A stretch of 64,000 nt of DNA from Cyclobacteriaceae bacterium (GTDB taxonomy: Bacteria > Bacteroidota > Bacteroidia > Cytophagales > Cyclobacteriaceae), in assembly GCA_028284125.1 (NCBI GenBank), contig JANQSI010000004.1, forward strand, positions 62,001-126,000, written 5' to 3'. A model generated the notes under the pieces. The model had not been told where the DNA came from, did not search any database, and saw only the letters and a program-made list of their open reading frames with translations. The position numbers were made by a program, and so were the translations under genes. The number at the start of each line of letters is the position of its first letter. Position 1 is the first letter of the stretch. Of the stretch, positions 9,128 through 16,402 are shown piece by piece.

Positions 9128-9766
9128 ATGGAATTTCTCCCTGAGGATCTTCAAATCTATGTAGAAGATCACACCGAGCCTGAATCTGACTTGCTTCAGC
9201 AAATCAACAGGGAAACTCACCTTCATGTTTTAAAGCCAAGAATGCTTTCTGGACACCTCCAGGGAAGAGTTTTGTCCATTTTTTCGCATATGATTAAGCC
9301 CAAAAATGTCCTGGAAATTGGAACATACACGGGTTATGCTGCGCTTTGCCTTGCTGAAGGCCTTGCTGATGATGGGAAATTGGTAACGATTGATAACAAT
9401 CAGGAGCTTTCTGAACGAACCAAAAATTACTTTGCGGCTTCCGAATACAAGGATCAGATCGAGATGTTGGTTGGAAATGCAGTTGGCATTATTCCGAACC
9501 TAACAAATGCCTGGGATCTGGTTTTTATTGATGCAGACAAGGCAAACTACAGTAACTATTTTGATATGGTTATCGATCAAACCAGCTCAGGAGGTTTCAT
9601 TATCGCGGATAATGTACTGTGGAGTGGAAAAATAGTAGACCATTCAAAAAACGATAAGGATACCGTCGCTTTGCGGGAATTCAATGACAAAGTGCATATG
9701 GATCAACGTGTTCAGGACGTTCTATTCCCAATTCGAGACGGATTAATGATTTTGAGGAAAATATGA
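9128..9766 (+). CDS. SAM-dependent O-methyltransferase (caffeoyl-CoA OMT type)
   Basis: 212 aa, family length. Motif I is LEIGTYTGYAALCLAEGL (63-80); the metal-binding/catalytic segment FIDADK is at 133-138, followed by the second metal region ADNVLWSGKI. These are the hallmarks of the divalent-cation-dependent bacterial OMT family that methylates catechol-like hydroxyls. The natural substrate cannot be inferred. The mltD-like gene follows after a short periodic repeat. Confidence 0.9.
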   Translation: MEFLPEDLQIYVEDHTEPESDLLQQINRETHLHVLKPRMLSGHLQGRVLSIFSHMIKPKNVLEIGTYTGYAALCLAEGLADDGKLVTIDNNQELSERTKNYFAASEYKDQIEMLVGNAVGIIPNLTNAWDLVFIDADKANYSNYFDMVIDQTSSGGFIIADNVLWSGKIVDHSKNDKDTVALREFNDKVHMDQRVQDVLFPIRDGLMILRKI

Positions 9767-9772
9767 TTTTGG

Positions 9773-9842
9773 AAGTGACGAGTAATAAGTTGCAAGTTGC
9801 AAGAAACAGGTTTCAAGTAGGAAGTTTGAAGCTGCAAGCGAT
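9773..9842 (+). repeat. Degenerate 7-bp tandem repeat abutting the mltD start
   Basis: About ten consecutive heptamers of the form NAGTNNC, including two exact AAGTTGC units at 9787-9800. The phase of 7 is kept up to the ATG at 9841. Because 7 is not a multiple of 3, the array is more likely untranslated leader than coding sequence. A related array lies at 14067-14108. Confidence 0.7.
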
Positions 9843-11571
9843 GAGTTGTTTGATTCTTTGCTTGCTGGTGGTATTTAGTTCGCTTGCTCAAACCGTGCCC
9901 AAAGAAATGGATTTCGGAGGAATGAAGCTTCATCTGACCGAGGGTGCAAGAAGACAAATTCAAAAAGACGTGGACCGATTGACGGCTAGTCAAACTTATT
10001 ATGGCATCCTGGTGGATCGGATGAATTTATATTTTCCAATCATCGAGCGAGCTTTTGCGGAAAACAATGTGCCGGATGAAATCAAGTTTTTAGCGGTTCA
10101 GGAAAGTGGTTTGATTTCTGATGCCGTGTCTGTGGCCAATGCGGTGGGGTTTTGGCAATTCAAAGATTTTACTGCCAGGGAGGTTGGTTTGAAGGTGGAT
10201 CGCGGTGTTGATGAACGCTTAAATATCGTTTCTGCCTCTTATGGAGCTGCGAAATATCTAAATGCCAATAATTTCTTTTACGATAACTGGATTTATGCGG
10301 TGATGGCCTACAATACCGGAAGGGGTGGGGCTCAAAAATTGGTGGATAAATCAAAGTTTGGCGCTAAGAAAATGACGATCGATAACAAGACTCATTGGTA
10401 TGTGAAGAAGTTCCTGGCGCATGTGGTCGCATTTTCTCCTTCGGTCGGGTTGCCACACTCCGATAGCATTTGGTTAGATGAGGAGAACAACGCCAAAGGC
10501 ATGACTTTATCAGGAATTGCGAAAAAGAATAAAGTAGATCTTGAGGAAGTCAAGAAGTACAATAAATGGTTAAAGAGAGGATCGGTTCCGGGCGACAAAA
10601 AATACGCCGTGTTAATTCCCAAACAAGGATCACCGCCCAAAAGAATGGTGGCTTCAAACAAGAATTCCTCATCTAAGCCCGCAAAGAGAATTTCAGAACC
10701 TGAACAGAAAATTTACCCGACAGAAATTAAGGCTGGAATTACCAATACTGACAAAGCAACCATTATTCCTTTGAATGGTATCCCTTCAATTCTGTCCAAG
10801 GAATACGATGATGTTCACACACTTTCTGCAAGGTCTGGTCTAAGCGAAGCTCGTTTTCGAAAATATAATGACATGGGTCCGGCGGACAAGATTATTCCGA
10901 GTGAGTTTTACTATGTGAAAAAGAAAAAGGGGAAATCTAAGATTGGATTTCATGTTTCGAAGAAAGGGGAGACCTTATGGGATGTCTCACAACAGTATGG
11001 AATCCAATTGGGGAAGCTTGCCAAGAAAAATGGGATGAGCATTATTGATGAGTTAAAGCCCGGGCGTGTGCTTTGGCTAAAGAAAAACAGACCATCAGAT
11101 TGGGCAATTGAATATCACCACTTAGAAGAAGAGCAGTCCACTCTTGTGGCCCTTGCATCGAGTGGAGATGAACGTGTGACGTATGATGATTCGGACGAAA
11201 TCATCGTTCCGGTTGTGGATAGCTCGGAGGAGTTGAAAAAGGTTTCTATTCACACGGTTGCGCCAGGCGAATCTTTGTGGGGGATCTCACAGAAGTATGA
11301 AGTCTTGATGGAAGACTTGCTTCGTTGGAATGAATTACCTAATCCGGATGCGTTGAGCATTGGTCAAAACATTCGGGTGAAAACTCCAGTGGAAGAGGTT
11401 TTGGAAACGAAAACGTTCAGTACTCATCAAGTGGAAGCCGGTGAAACGCTTTACGCCATTTCCAGAAAATATGAAATGACTGTGGACGAGTTAATGGAGT
11501 TGAACGGATTGAATGATACCAACCTGGATGTCGGCACCACGCTCAAGGTTTATGAGTGTTTAAGCTGTTAA
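9841..11571 (+). CDS. MltD-like membrane-bound lytic transglycosylase with LysM repeats
   Basis: 576 aa from ATG 9841, chosen because it opens directly into a signal peptide (MSCLILCLLVVFSSLAQ); the longer frame from 9763 reads through a 7-bp repeat. Residues about 50-200 are an SLT lysozyme-like domain with catalytic E88 in AVQESGL, then GFWQF and AYNTG motifs. Three clear LysM peptidoglycan-binding modules follow (KKGETLWDVSQQYG, APGESLWGISQKYE, EAGETLYAISRKYE), preceded by one or two degenerate ones. It would cleave the glycan strand in the periplasm, forming anhydromuropeptides. Confidence 0.92.
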   Translation: MSCLILCLLVVFSSLAQTVPKEMDFGGMKLHLTEGARRQIQKDVDRLTASQTYYGILVDRMNLYFPIIERAFAENNVPDEIKFLAVQESGLISDAVSVANAVGFWQFKDFTAREVGLKVDRGVDERLNIVSASYGAAKYLNANNFFYDNWIYAVMAYNTGRGGAQKLVDKSKFGAKKMTIDNKTHWYVKKFLAHVVAFSPSVGLPHSDSIWLDEENNAKGMTLSGIAKKNKVDLEEVKKYNKWLKRGSVPGDKKYAVLIPKQGSPPKRMVASNKNSSSKPAKRISEPEQKIYPTEIKAGITNTDKATIIPLNGIPSILSKEYDDVHTLSARSGLSEARFRKYNDMGPADKIIPSEFYYVKKKKGKSKIGFHVSKKGETLWDVSQQYGIQLGKLAKKNGMSIIDELKPGRVLWLKKNRPSDWAIEYHHLEEEQSTLVALASSGDERVTYDDSDEIIVPVVDSSEELKKVSIHTVAPGESLWGISQKYEVLMEDLLRWNELPNPDALSIGQNIRVKTPVEEVLETKTFSTHQVEAGETLYAISRKYEMTVDELMELNGLNDTNLDVGTTLKVYECLSC

Positions 11572-11591
11572 TGGCTACAAGTGGGAGGAAG

Positions 11592-11612
11592 ATGCCGTTT
11601 CAAGAACGGCAT
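11592..11612. repeat. Inverted repeat between convergent genes
   Basis: Perfect 8-bp arms ATGCCGTT and AACGGCAT around a 5-base loop. It sits between the convergent mltD-like and dnaX genes and could act as a bidirectional terminator, although no T-run follows. A mobile REP-like hairpin is an alternative. Confidence 0.5.
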
Positions 11613-11660
11613 GACAGGTTAGTGTTACATGGTAGACGAAAGAAGAAATTTCAGTCCGAA

Positions 11661-13460
11661 TTAATAATCAAAGTCTAATCCCAATCTTTCTTTTAGTTCA
11701 GCAAGCTTTGGGTTTTGCTTGACCATGTGATCGTAAATGTCCTTGCTTGTATAAAGCTTCTTACCTTCGTCGATTTGAGCCACTTGTTTGTTGATCGTCA
11801 AATGATCGTTCTTCAATTCTGTTCTTAGAAATTGAATAAGGTCAGTTTCAAACTTTTCCAGAAAGCTCACCTCTAGCTGGCTACTGAGAAAGATAAGCAC
11901 TTCATGTCCCTCGCCTTTCTTGACCTCACGCCCCAGAATTAGTTTATCTGTATCTCCTGCTTTGGGTTTTTGCTCACCAAATTGTTTCCAGACTGTTTGT
12001 AAAGCGGTTTCATCAAAATCTTCTTCTTTTTTGTTGTTTACCGAACTCTGAACAACACTTTCTTCCTCCTTTACCTCTTCTTTTTTCTTTTTGAAAATGC
12101 TTGGTGTTTCTTTTTCAGAGATTGCGTTTTCCGGCTCTTTTACCAATGTTGGCTTTGGTTCACTGACTACTGAGACAGGTGGCTCAGTCTGAACTTCCGG
12201 AGCAGTAATTATTTCTTCTTTCGAAGGAGGTTCTTCGGGAAGTGGTGGCGCTTCATTTGAATTCTGTTCGTTAGCCTCTTGAGGTTCTGTGGCTACTTCT
12301 GTTTTTTTTTCAGCTTCCTTTTTCGGAGGTTCAGGTTTAGCTACTGGCTCAGGCTGTTTTTTTTTTACCCCATTTTCTGTGGAGTTAGCATCTAGCTTAA
12401 AGGCACTTGGTAAATGTGCTAACTTCATCAGGCATAGCTCGACGTGTAGCCGTTGATTTTTACTGACTTTGTAATTCAGCTCAAACTGATTGCAGATATT
12501 GAGTGAGGAAAGCAAAAACGATTCATCACATTTCTGTCCCTGCTCTAAATACCTTGATTTTAGATTCTCAGAGACTTCTATAAGACCTACCGTTTTGGCA
12601 TCTTTAGCAATCAACAGGTTTCTTAAGTGTTGTTGAAGTCCAACCAGGAAGTTATTCCCATCAAATCCATTTCTGATGATCTCATCAAAAAGCAAAATAG
12701 AATCCGACATGTTTTCAGCCAGGAGAAGGTCTACTAATCTGAAATAGTAGTCGTAATCCAGGATGTGAAGATTTTTGATGGTGTCTGCATAACTCACCTT
12801 TCCATCGGATGAAAAAGTGGTGATCAAGTCAAAAATCGAAAGTGCATCGCGTAGTGCGCCATCGGCTTTTTGTCCAATGAGATGCAGTGCATCGTATTCC
12901 GCTTCTACTCCTTCTTTTTCGGCAATCTTTTGTAATTGTTTTACAATGTCTTCTACTTCGATCCGATTGAAATCATAGATCTGACACCTGGAAAGGATTG
13001 TCGGTATGACTTTATGCTTTTCTGTTGTAGCTAAAATGAAAATGGCATAATCGGGTGGTTCCTCCAGCGTTTTCAAAAAGGCATTGAACGCCTGATTGGA
13101 AAGCATGTGAACCTCGTCAATGATGTAGACCTTGTATTTCCCTTGCTGAGGTGGGTAACGAACCTGATCGATTAGGTTACGAATGTCTTCTACTGAGTTA
13201 TTGGAGGCTGCATCGAGCTCAAATATGTTGAAATTCGAAGTTCCTTCAGGCCCTTCGTTCTCGAATCCATTAATCGTCTTTGCCAGAATCCGTGCACACG
13301 TGGTTTTTCCAACGCCTCTTGGACCACAAAAAAGCAACGCCTGGCCAAGATGGTTGGATTTAATGGCGTTTTCAAGCGTGGTTGTGATATGGGATTGCCC
13401 GACTACTTCTTCAAATCCAAGCGGGCGGTACTTTCGGGCCGATACGACGAAATTCTCCAT
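11661..13460 (-). CDS. dnaX: DNA polymerase III subunit gamma/tau
   Basis: 599 aa clamp-loader ATPase. Walker A is GPRGVGKTT (46-54, K52), Walker B VYIIDEVH (111-118) and the SRC sensor ILSRCQIYDF (155-164). The four-cysteine zinc module normally inserted after Walker A is missing: the segment INGFENEGPEGTSNFNIFELDAA has no cysteines. After domain III (about residue 357) comes a Pro/Glu/Lys-rich linker (362-490) and a C-terminal tau-like domain that should contact the polymerase. A run of ten A residues at codons 365-368 marks the domain III/linker border; see the separate entry. Confidence 0.95.
   Translation of the reverse strand: MENFVVSARKYRPLGFEEVVGQSHITTTLENAIKSNHLGQALLFCGPRGVGKTTCARILAKTINGFENEGPEGTSNFNIFELDAASNNSVEDIRNLIDQVRYPPQQGKYKVYIIDEVHMLSNQAFNAFLKTLEEPPDYAIFILATTEKHKVIPTILSRCQIYDFNRIEVEDIVKQLQKIAEKEGVEAEYDALHLIGQKADGALRDALSIFDLITTFSSDGKVSYADTIKNLHILDYDYYFRLVDLLLAENMSDSILLFDEIIRNGFDGNNFLVGLQQHLRNLLIAKDAKTVGLIEVSENLKSRYLEQGQKCDESFLLSSLNICNQFELNYKVSKNQRLHVELCLMKLAHLPSAFKLDANSTENGVKKKQPEPVAKPEPPKKEAEKKTEVATEPQEANEQNSNEAPPLPEEPPSKEEIITAPEVQTEPPVSVVSEPKPTLVKEPENAISEKETPSIFKKKKEEVKEEESVVQSSVNNKKEEDFDETALQTVWKQFGEQKPKAGDTDKLILGREVKKGEGHEVLIFLSSQLEVSFLEKFETDLIQFLRTELKNDHLTINKQVAQIDEGKKLYTSKDIYDHMVKQNPKLAELKERLGLDFDY
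12357..12366 (-). promoter_or_regulatory. A10 slippery tract in dnaX (possible gamma-subunit switch)
   Basis: On the coding strand, GTA AAA AAA AAA CAG contains ten consecutive A residues. Adding one A (or a -1 frameshift) reads ACA GCC TGA and stops at once, giving about 370 residues; losing one A stops at TAG five codons later. This is the site expected for a gamma-type truncated product. A second run (A9) lies at 12302-12310. Confidence 0.5.
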
Positions 13461-13511
13461 TCAACGAGCAAGTTAACATGCTCAACATTTCTTAGGAAAT
13501 TAAGATTGAAT

Positions 13512-13910
13512 TTATGCTTCTTCGATTTCAATGAAATTGAATGGAAGCTCGATTAGCTCCTGGAAATCCTCGCCCGTCTCCAGCATGTCGTCATCTTCTT
13601 CCTCATAATGCCAATTCAATGTAAGATTTTTTCCGGCATGTCCAAGGTTCTTGATTTCCTTTAGGATCATGAAAATGCACCGCGCTGAGCTGGTATTGAA
13701 ATATTCCAAAGAGAAATCTACTACCACTTCTCTCAAAGGTGTTTTCCCTACTTCCCGAATGGCTTCATAAATCGGATTGTAAAAAGTGAAGACATTTTCA
13801 GGATGAGATACGCCCTTCATCTCGATATGACCATTCTCATAGTTGATATGAACGAATGGTGTGTTGCTTTTTGCTTCTCTAACGAAAGGACGCATGGTAG
13901 TTGGCTGCAT
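13512..13910 (-). CDS. SiaC-type regulatory phosphoprotein (DUF1987)
   Basis: 132 aa. The core pattern of VVVDFSLEYFNTSSARCIF followed by NWHYEEEDDDMLETGEDF and LPFNFIEI is that of SiaC/DUF1987 proteins. In Pseudomonas aeruginosa SiaC is phosphorylated on a threonine in the equivalent region by SiaB and dephosphorylated by SiaA, controlling a diguanylate cyclase and aggregation; T73 in FNTSS is the likely site here. No SiaA or SiaB gene is in the window, so its partner must lie elsewhere. An alternative start is Met6. It is 51 bp upstream of dnaX on the same strand. Confidence 0.8.
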   Translation of the reverse strand: MQPTTMRPFVREAKSNTPFVHINYENGHIEMKGVSHPENVFTFYNPIYEAIREVGKTPLREVVVDFSLEYFNTSSARCIFMILKEIKNLGHAGKNLTLNWHYEEEDDDMLETGEDFQELIELPFNFIEIEEA

Positions 13911-14066
13911 AAAATTGGAATGTCGAAACTATGTAAAAAAACCATAAGCGGATCCAATTAATCGACGAGTGCCCCAATCTCTTTGTTTAATGAAAATGAA
14001 ATTCTTGATTTCAAGAAAATAACTGAGGTAATTATGGGTGTAATAGGTATTAACTTTGTCTTGGAA

Positions 14067-14108
14067 AAGTTGCTAGTGGCTAGCTGCAAGTAGCTAGTTG
14101 ACAGTAGG
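14067..14108 (+). repeat. Degenerate 7-bp tandem repeat upstream of ssrA
   Basis: Six consecutive heptamers of the form NAGTNGC (AAGTTGC, TAGTGGC, TAGCTGC, AAGTAGC and two weaker units). Same unit type as the array at 9773-9842. It lies about 40 bp before the tmRNA 5' end, upstream of or in its promoter. Confidence 0.65.
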
Positions 14109-14148
14109 GTATGGATTTAGTGGGTTGAAATTTGTTCTTTGAAAATAT

Positions 14149-14541
14149 GGGGTCGACCGGAATTGACAGGAAGTGTAAATTGTACGCTTGCATGCCGGGT
14201 GTTGAATGAGCACACGTAATCAATTCATTCAAAATTGTAATTGGCGAGTCTAACTACGCTATGGCAGCCTAATCCAGACCAAGTCTAGATTAATTAGGGT
14301 TGAGCCACATCGGTTCCCCCTGCCACATCTCACCAGTCTCTTTCCCTAGGACTGGAAATTGAGGTGTCGAACTAGGGAATAGTCAGAGGAGGTGTCGCGG
14401 ACCTCCGACGAATTTAAGCGACTGGCCTTGTAAGTTGGTAGTTGTTCACCTGCTTGCCTGGTAAGATTAAAAGAACGACTATGCATGTAGACGGCTTATG
14501 GTTTCCTTAGCTGGACGAGGGTTCGAATCCCTCCGACTCCA
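14149..14541 (+). ncRNA. ssrA: Transfer-messenger RNA (tmRNA)
   Basis: The 5' end GGGGTCG pairs with CGACTCC at 14534-14540 to form the acceptor stem (one G-U pair). The 3' part has the tRNA-like GGTTCGAATCC T-arm at 14519-14530. The tag reading frame is GGC at 14243 to TAA at 14270-14272, coding GESNYAMAA, close to the GE(S/N/T)NYALAA tags of Bacteroidota. About 393 nt is a normal length. The final CCA is not fully encoded. It rescues stalled ribosomes and tags the nascent peptide for degradation. Confidence 0.95.
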
Positions 14542-14545
14542 CAAG

Positions 14546-14575
14546 AAAGGGCTCATCGAATGATGGGCCTTTTTT
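14546..14575 (+). terminator. Rho-independent terminator of ssrA
   Basis: AAAGGGCTCATC and GATGGGCCTTTTTT form a stem with one bulge over a GAAT loop, followed by a T-run, 4 bases after the tmRNA 3' end. Confidence 0.75.
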
Positions 14576-14658
14576 GGTTGCACGCGTTACAAATGCGCGC
14601 CAGCGAGGTGTTATGAAGTTTTTTAAATAAATGGGGCATTAATACGAATACTATCTTT

Positions 14659-15837
14659 ATGTTCAATTCAATAAAGATTCAAAGGGAACGAATAAAATTG
14701 AAAATTGAAGAGATAATAGCGCTACGTCGAGAACTTCACTCAAAGCCAGAGCTGTCGAATGCTGAGTATGAAACAGCATCTATAATTAAAAATTTTATCA
14801 ACAAGTATAATCCTACAGAACTAGTAGAAGGCATAGGTGGGACTGGTTTGGCAGCAATTTATGAGTATCCAAAAAAGAGTAAAACAATCGCCATTCGTTG
14901 TGAATTAGATGCTCTTCCAATTCAAGAAGTTAACCAACTAGACTACAAGTCGATTCATAAAGGAATCTCTCATAAATGTGGACATGATGGTCATATGGCG
15001 ATTATGGCAAGCTTGGCATTTTGGCTGAGCAATAATGAGTTGGACAGTGGAAAGGTTATCCTATTGTTTCAACCGGCGGAAGAGACTGGAGAAGGAGCGA
15101 AGCGAATGATAAGTGATGACAATTACAGGCGCCTAGAGGCTGATTATGTATTTGCGTTACACAATATCCCAAAGGAACCCCTTCACGACATAATAGTAAT
15201 GGAAAGCGGTTTTTCGGCTGAGGTTCAAAGCTTTATTGTTAGTGTGAAAGGAAAAGAATCCCATGCTGCTGAACCAGAGAACGGGATAAATCCAGCCTTA
15301 TGCATATCAGAAATGATACGTTCAATGGCAAAACTGAATGTATCCAATCCAGAGGATGATTCTTTCGCAATATTGACACCTGTTCATATAAATATGGGCC
15401 AAAAATCGTATGGGATATCGCCAGCAACAGGAGAGTTACATTATACCGTAAGAACCTGGAGTCAAGAGAAAATGGAAAATTTGAAATCCGAAATAAAACA
15501 GATTTTAGATGAGATAAGCAAAGACCATAGTATAGACTTTATGCTGAACTGGTTAGAATATTTTCCAGCGAGTAAGAATGATATGGAAAGTAACGATTAT
15601 GTAAGAAAAGCGGCTGAGGAGAATGGTTACTCAATAAATGAGAAAAGCCATCCTTTTAAATTTGGAGAAGATTTCGGCTGGTTTTCGAGATCAAATAAGA
15701 CAGCAATGTTCGGTTTGGGAGCTGGACTAACGACTCCAGCTTTGCATAATGCGGATTACGATTTTCCAGATGAGTTATTAGTTACAGGACATTCAATGTT
15801 TAAATCAATCATTTTAAACATTTTGAAGGAGAGTTAG
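14659..15837 (+). CDS. M20-family amidohydrolase (hippurate/IAA-amino acid hydrolase type)
   Basis: 392 aa. Metal ligands of the M20D family are visible: C107 and H109 in KCGHDGH, E141/E142 in PAEETGEG, H168 in FALHNIP, and a C-terminal histidine in PALHNADYDFPDE. These enzymes hydrolyse N-acyl amino acids; the exact substrate is not predictable. A TATCTTTA -7-like box at 14652-14659 overlaps the ATG, so translation may begin further in, or the box may not be used. It looks somewhat more AT-rich than the genes upstream and lies immediately after ssrA, a common integration site, but no integrase or duplicated ssrA end was seen. Confidence 0.88.
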   Translation: MFNSIKIQRERIKLKIEEIIALRRELHSKPELSNAEYETASIIKNFINKYNPTELVEGIGGTGLAAIYEYPKKSKTIAIRCELDALPIQEVNQLDYKSIHKGISHKCGHDGHMAIMASLAFWLSNNELDSGKVILLFQPAEETGEGAKRMISDDNYRRLEADYVFALHNIPKEPLHDIIVMESGFSAEVQSFIVSVKGKESHAAEPENGINPALCISEMIRSMAKLNVSNPEDDSFAILTPVHINMGQKSYGISPATGELHYTVRTWSQEKMENLKSEIKQILDEISKDHSIDFMLNWLEYFPASKNDMESNDYVRKAAEENGYSINEKSHPFKFGEDFGWFSRSNKTAMFGLGAGLTTPALHNADYDFPDELLVTGHSMFKSIILNILKES

Positions 15838-15887
15838 AGCAAGTATTTATGGCTTGATTGCACGGAAGTAACTTCCACGCTAGTAGA

Positions 15888-15908
15888 GGTGTAGCTACAA
15901 CCTACACC
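15888..15908. repeat. Inverted repeat (GGTGTAG/CTACACC)
   Basis: Perfect 7-bp arms around a 7-base spacer, about 50 bp after the M20 gene stop. No T-run follows; possibly a weak terminator or RNA processing signal. Confidence 0.45.
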
Positions 15909-16095
15909 TAGTAGGGGTGCATTCCAGAATGGTATTATTTCAAGATCAAATTGTTTCGCTATTGGACTATCCATGGCTTATCCATGGGAAGTCTATGGCT
16001 TATCCCTGACTAATTCATGGGTTTGTTGCGGTAAATCCATCATTTCTCATTTGATAATATCAGGTAACGAATAGGGTTATAAGCTCAAAAGACAA

Positions 16096-16242
16096 CTGAC
16101 ACTCCGCAACCTTACACTGACGTTCCATAATCATTCACTGATGCTCCATGGTTTTCAACTAGCACTCGATAATTGGTCACTGACGTACCATAACCATTCA
16201 CATACATTCCATGGCTATCCATTGATACTCCATTGATTTTAG
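16096..16242. repeat. Seven-unit degenerate 21-bp tandem repeat
   Basis: Seven consecutive units of exactly 21 bp begin at 16096, 16117, 16138, 16159, 16180, 16201 and 16222. Conserved parts are CTGA(C/T) at the start, (C/T)TCCAT in the middle and ATTCA or a variant at the end. Units differ at several positions, so the array is old or under structural constraint. Read on the minus strand, one frame gives a 7-residue motif like NDYGTSV for six units, but it is closed by stops on both sides. Confidence 0.85.
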
Positions 16243-16379
16243 CATTTAACTGATTGTTTTAGTATGTTTGATCCACTCACTACCTATTGCTGTTCTTCAA
16301 ATGGATTCCGTAATGGTGCGGAACTTAGTTCAGTGACTGACTTCAAATCCATTCAAGTATAGGTTTCATGAAGTCACTA

Positions 16380-16397
16380 TTTCCTCTCGAGAGGAAA
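16380..16397 (-). terminator. Palindromic hairpin after the TPR regulator gene
   Basis: TTTCCTCTC and GAGAGGAAA form a perfect 18-bp palindrome 5 bases downstream of the minus-strand stop codon at 16403. Position suggests a terminator or 3'-end stabiliser, although only short T tracts flank it. Confidence 0.5.
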
Positions 16398-16402
16398 GAT
16401 GA

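Larger units (their letters stand above)
15838..16402. other. 565-bp gene-free region rich in short repeats
   Basis: No convincing gene in either strand. It holds a hairpin with arms GGAAGT/ACTTCC near 15874, direct repeats CTAGTAG(A/G)GGTG at 15880 and 15908, two copies of ATGGCTTATCC at 15973 and 15995, and the 21-bp array at 16096-16242. The longest minus-strand frame through the array is about 50 codons without a plausible start signal. Confidence 0.7.

Noticed and set aside
9763-9840. Longer N-terminus for the MltD-like protein
   Set aside because: It would translate a 7-bp tandem repeat and place a basic, non-signal segment before an excellent signal peptide starting at 9841.
14547-14620. 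attL/attR-type duplication of the ssrA 3' end
   Set aside because: No second copy of CTCCGACTCCA was found downstream of the M20 gene.
16096-16242. CRISPR array
   Set aside because: Units are contiguous with no spacers and differ from each other; no cas gene nearby.
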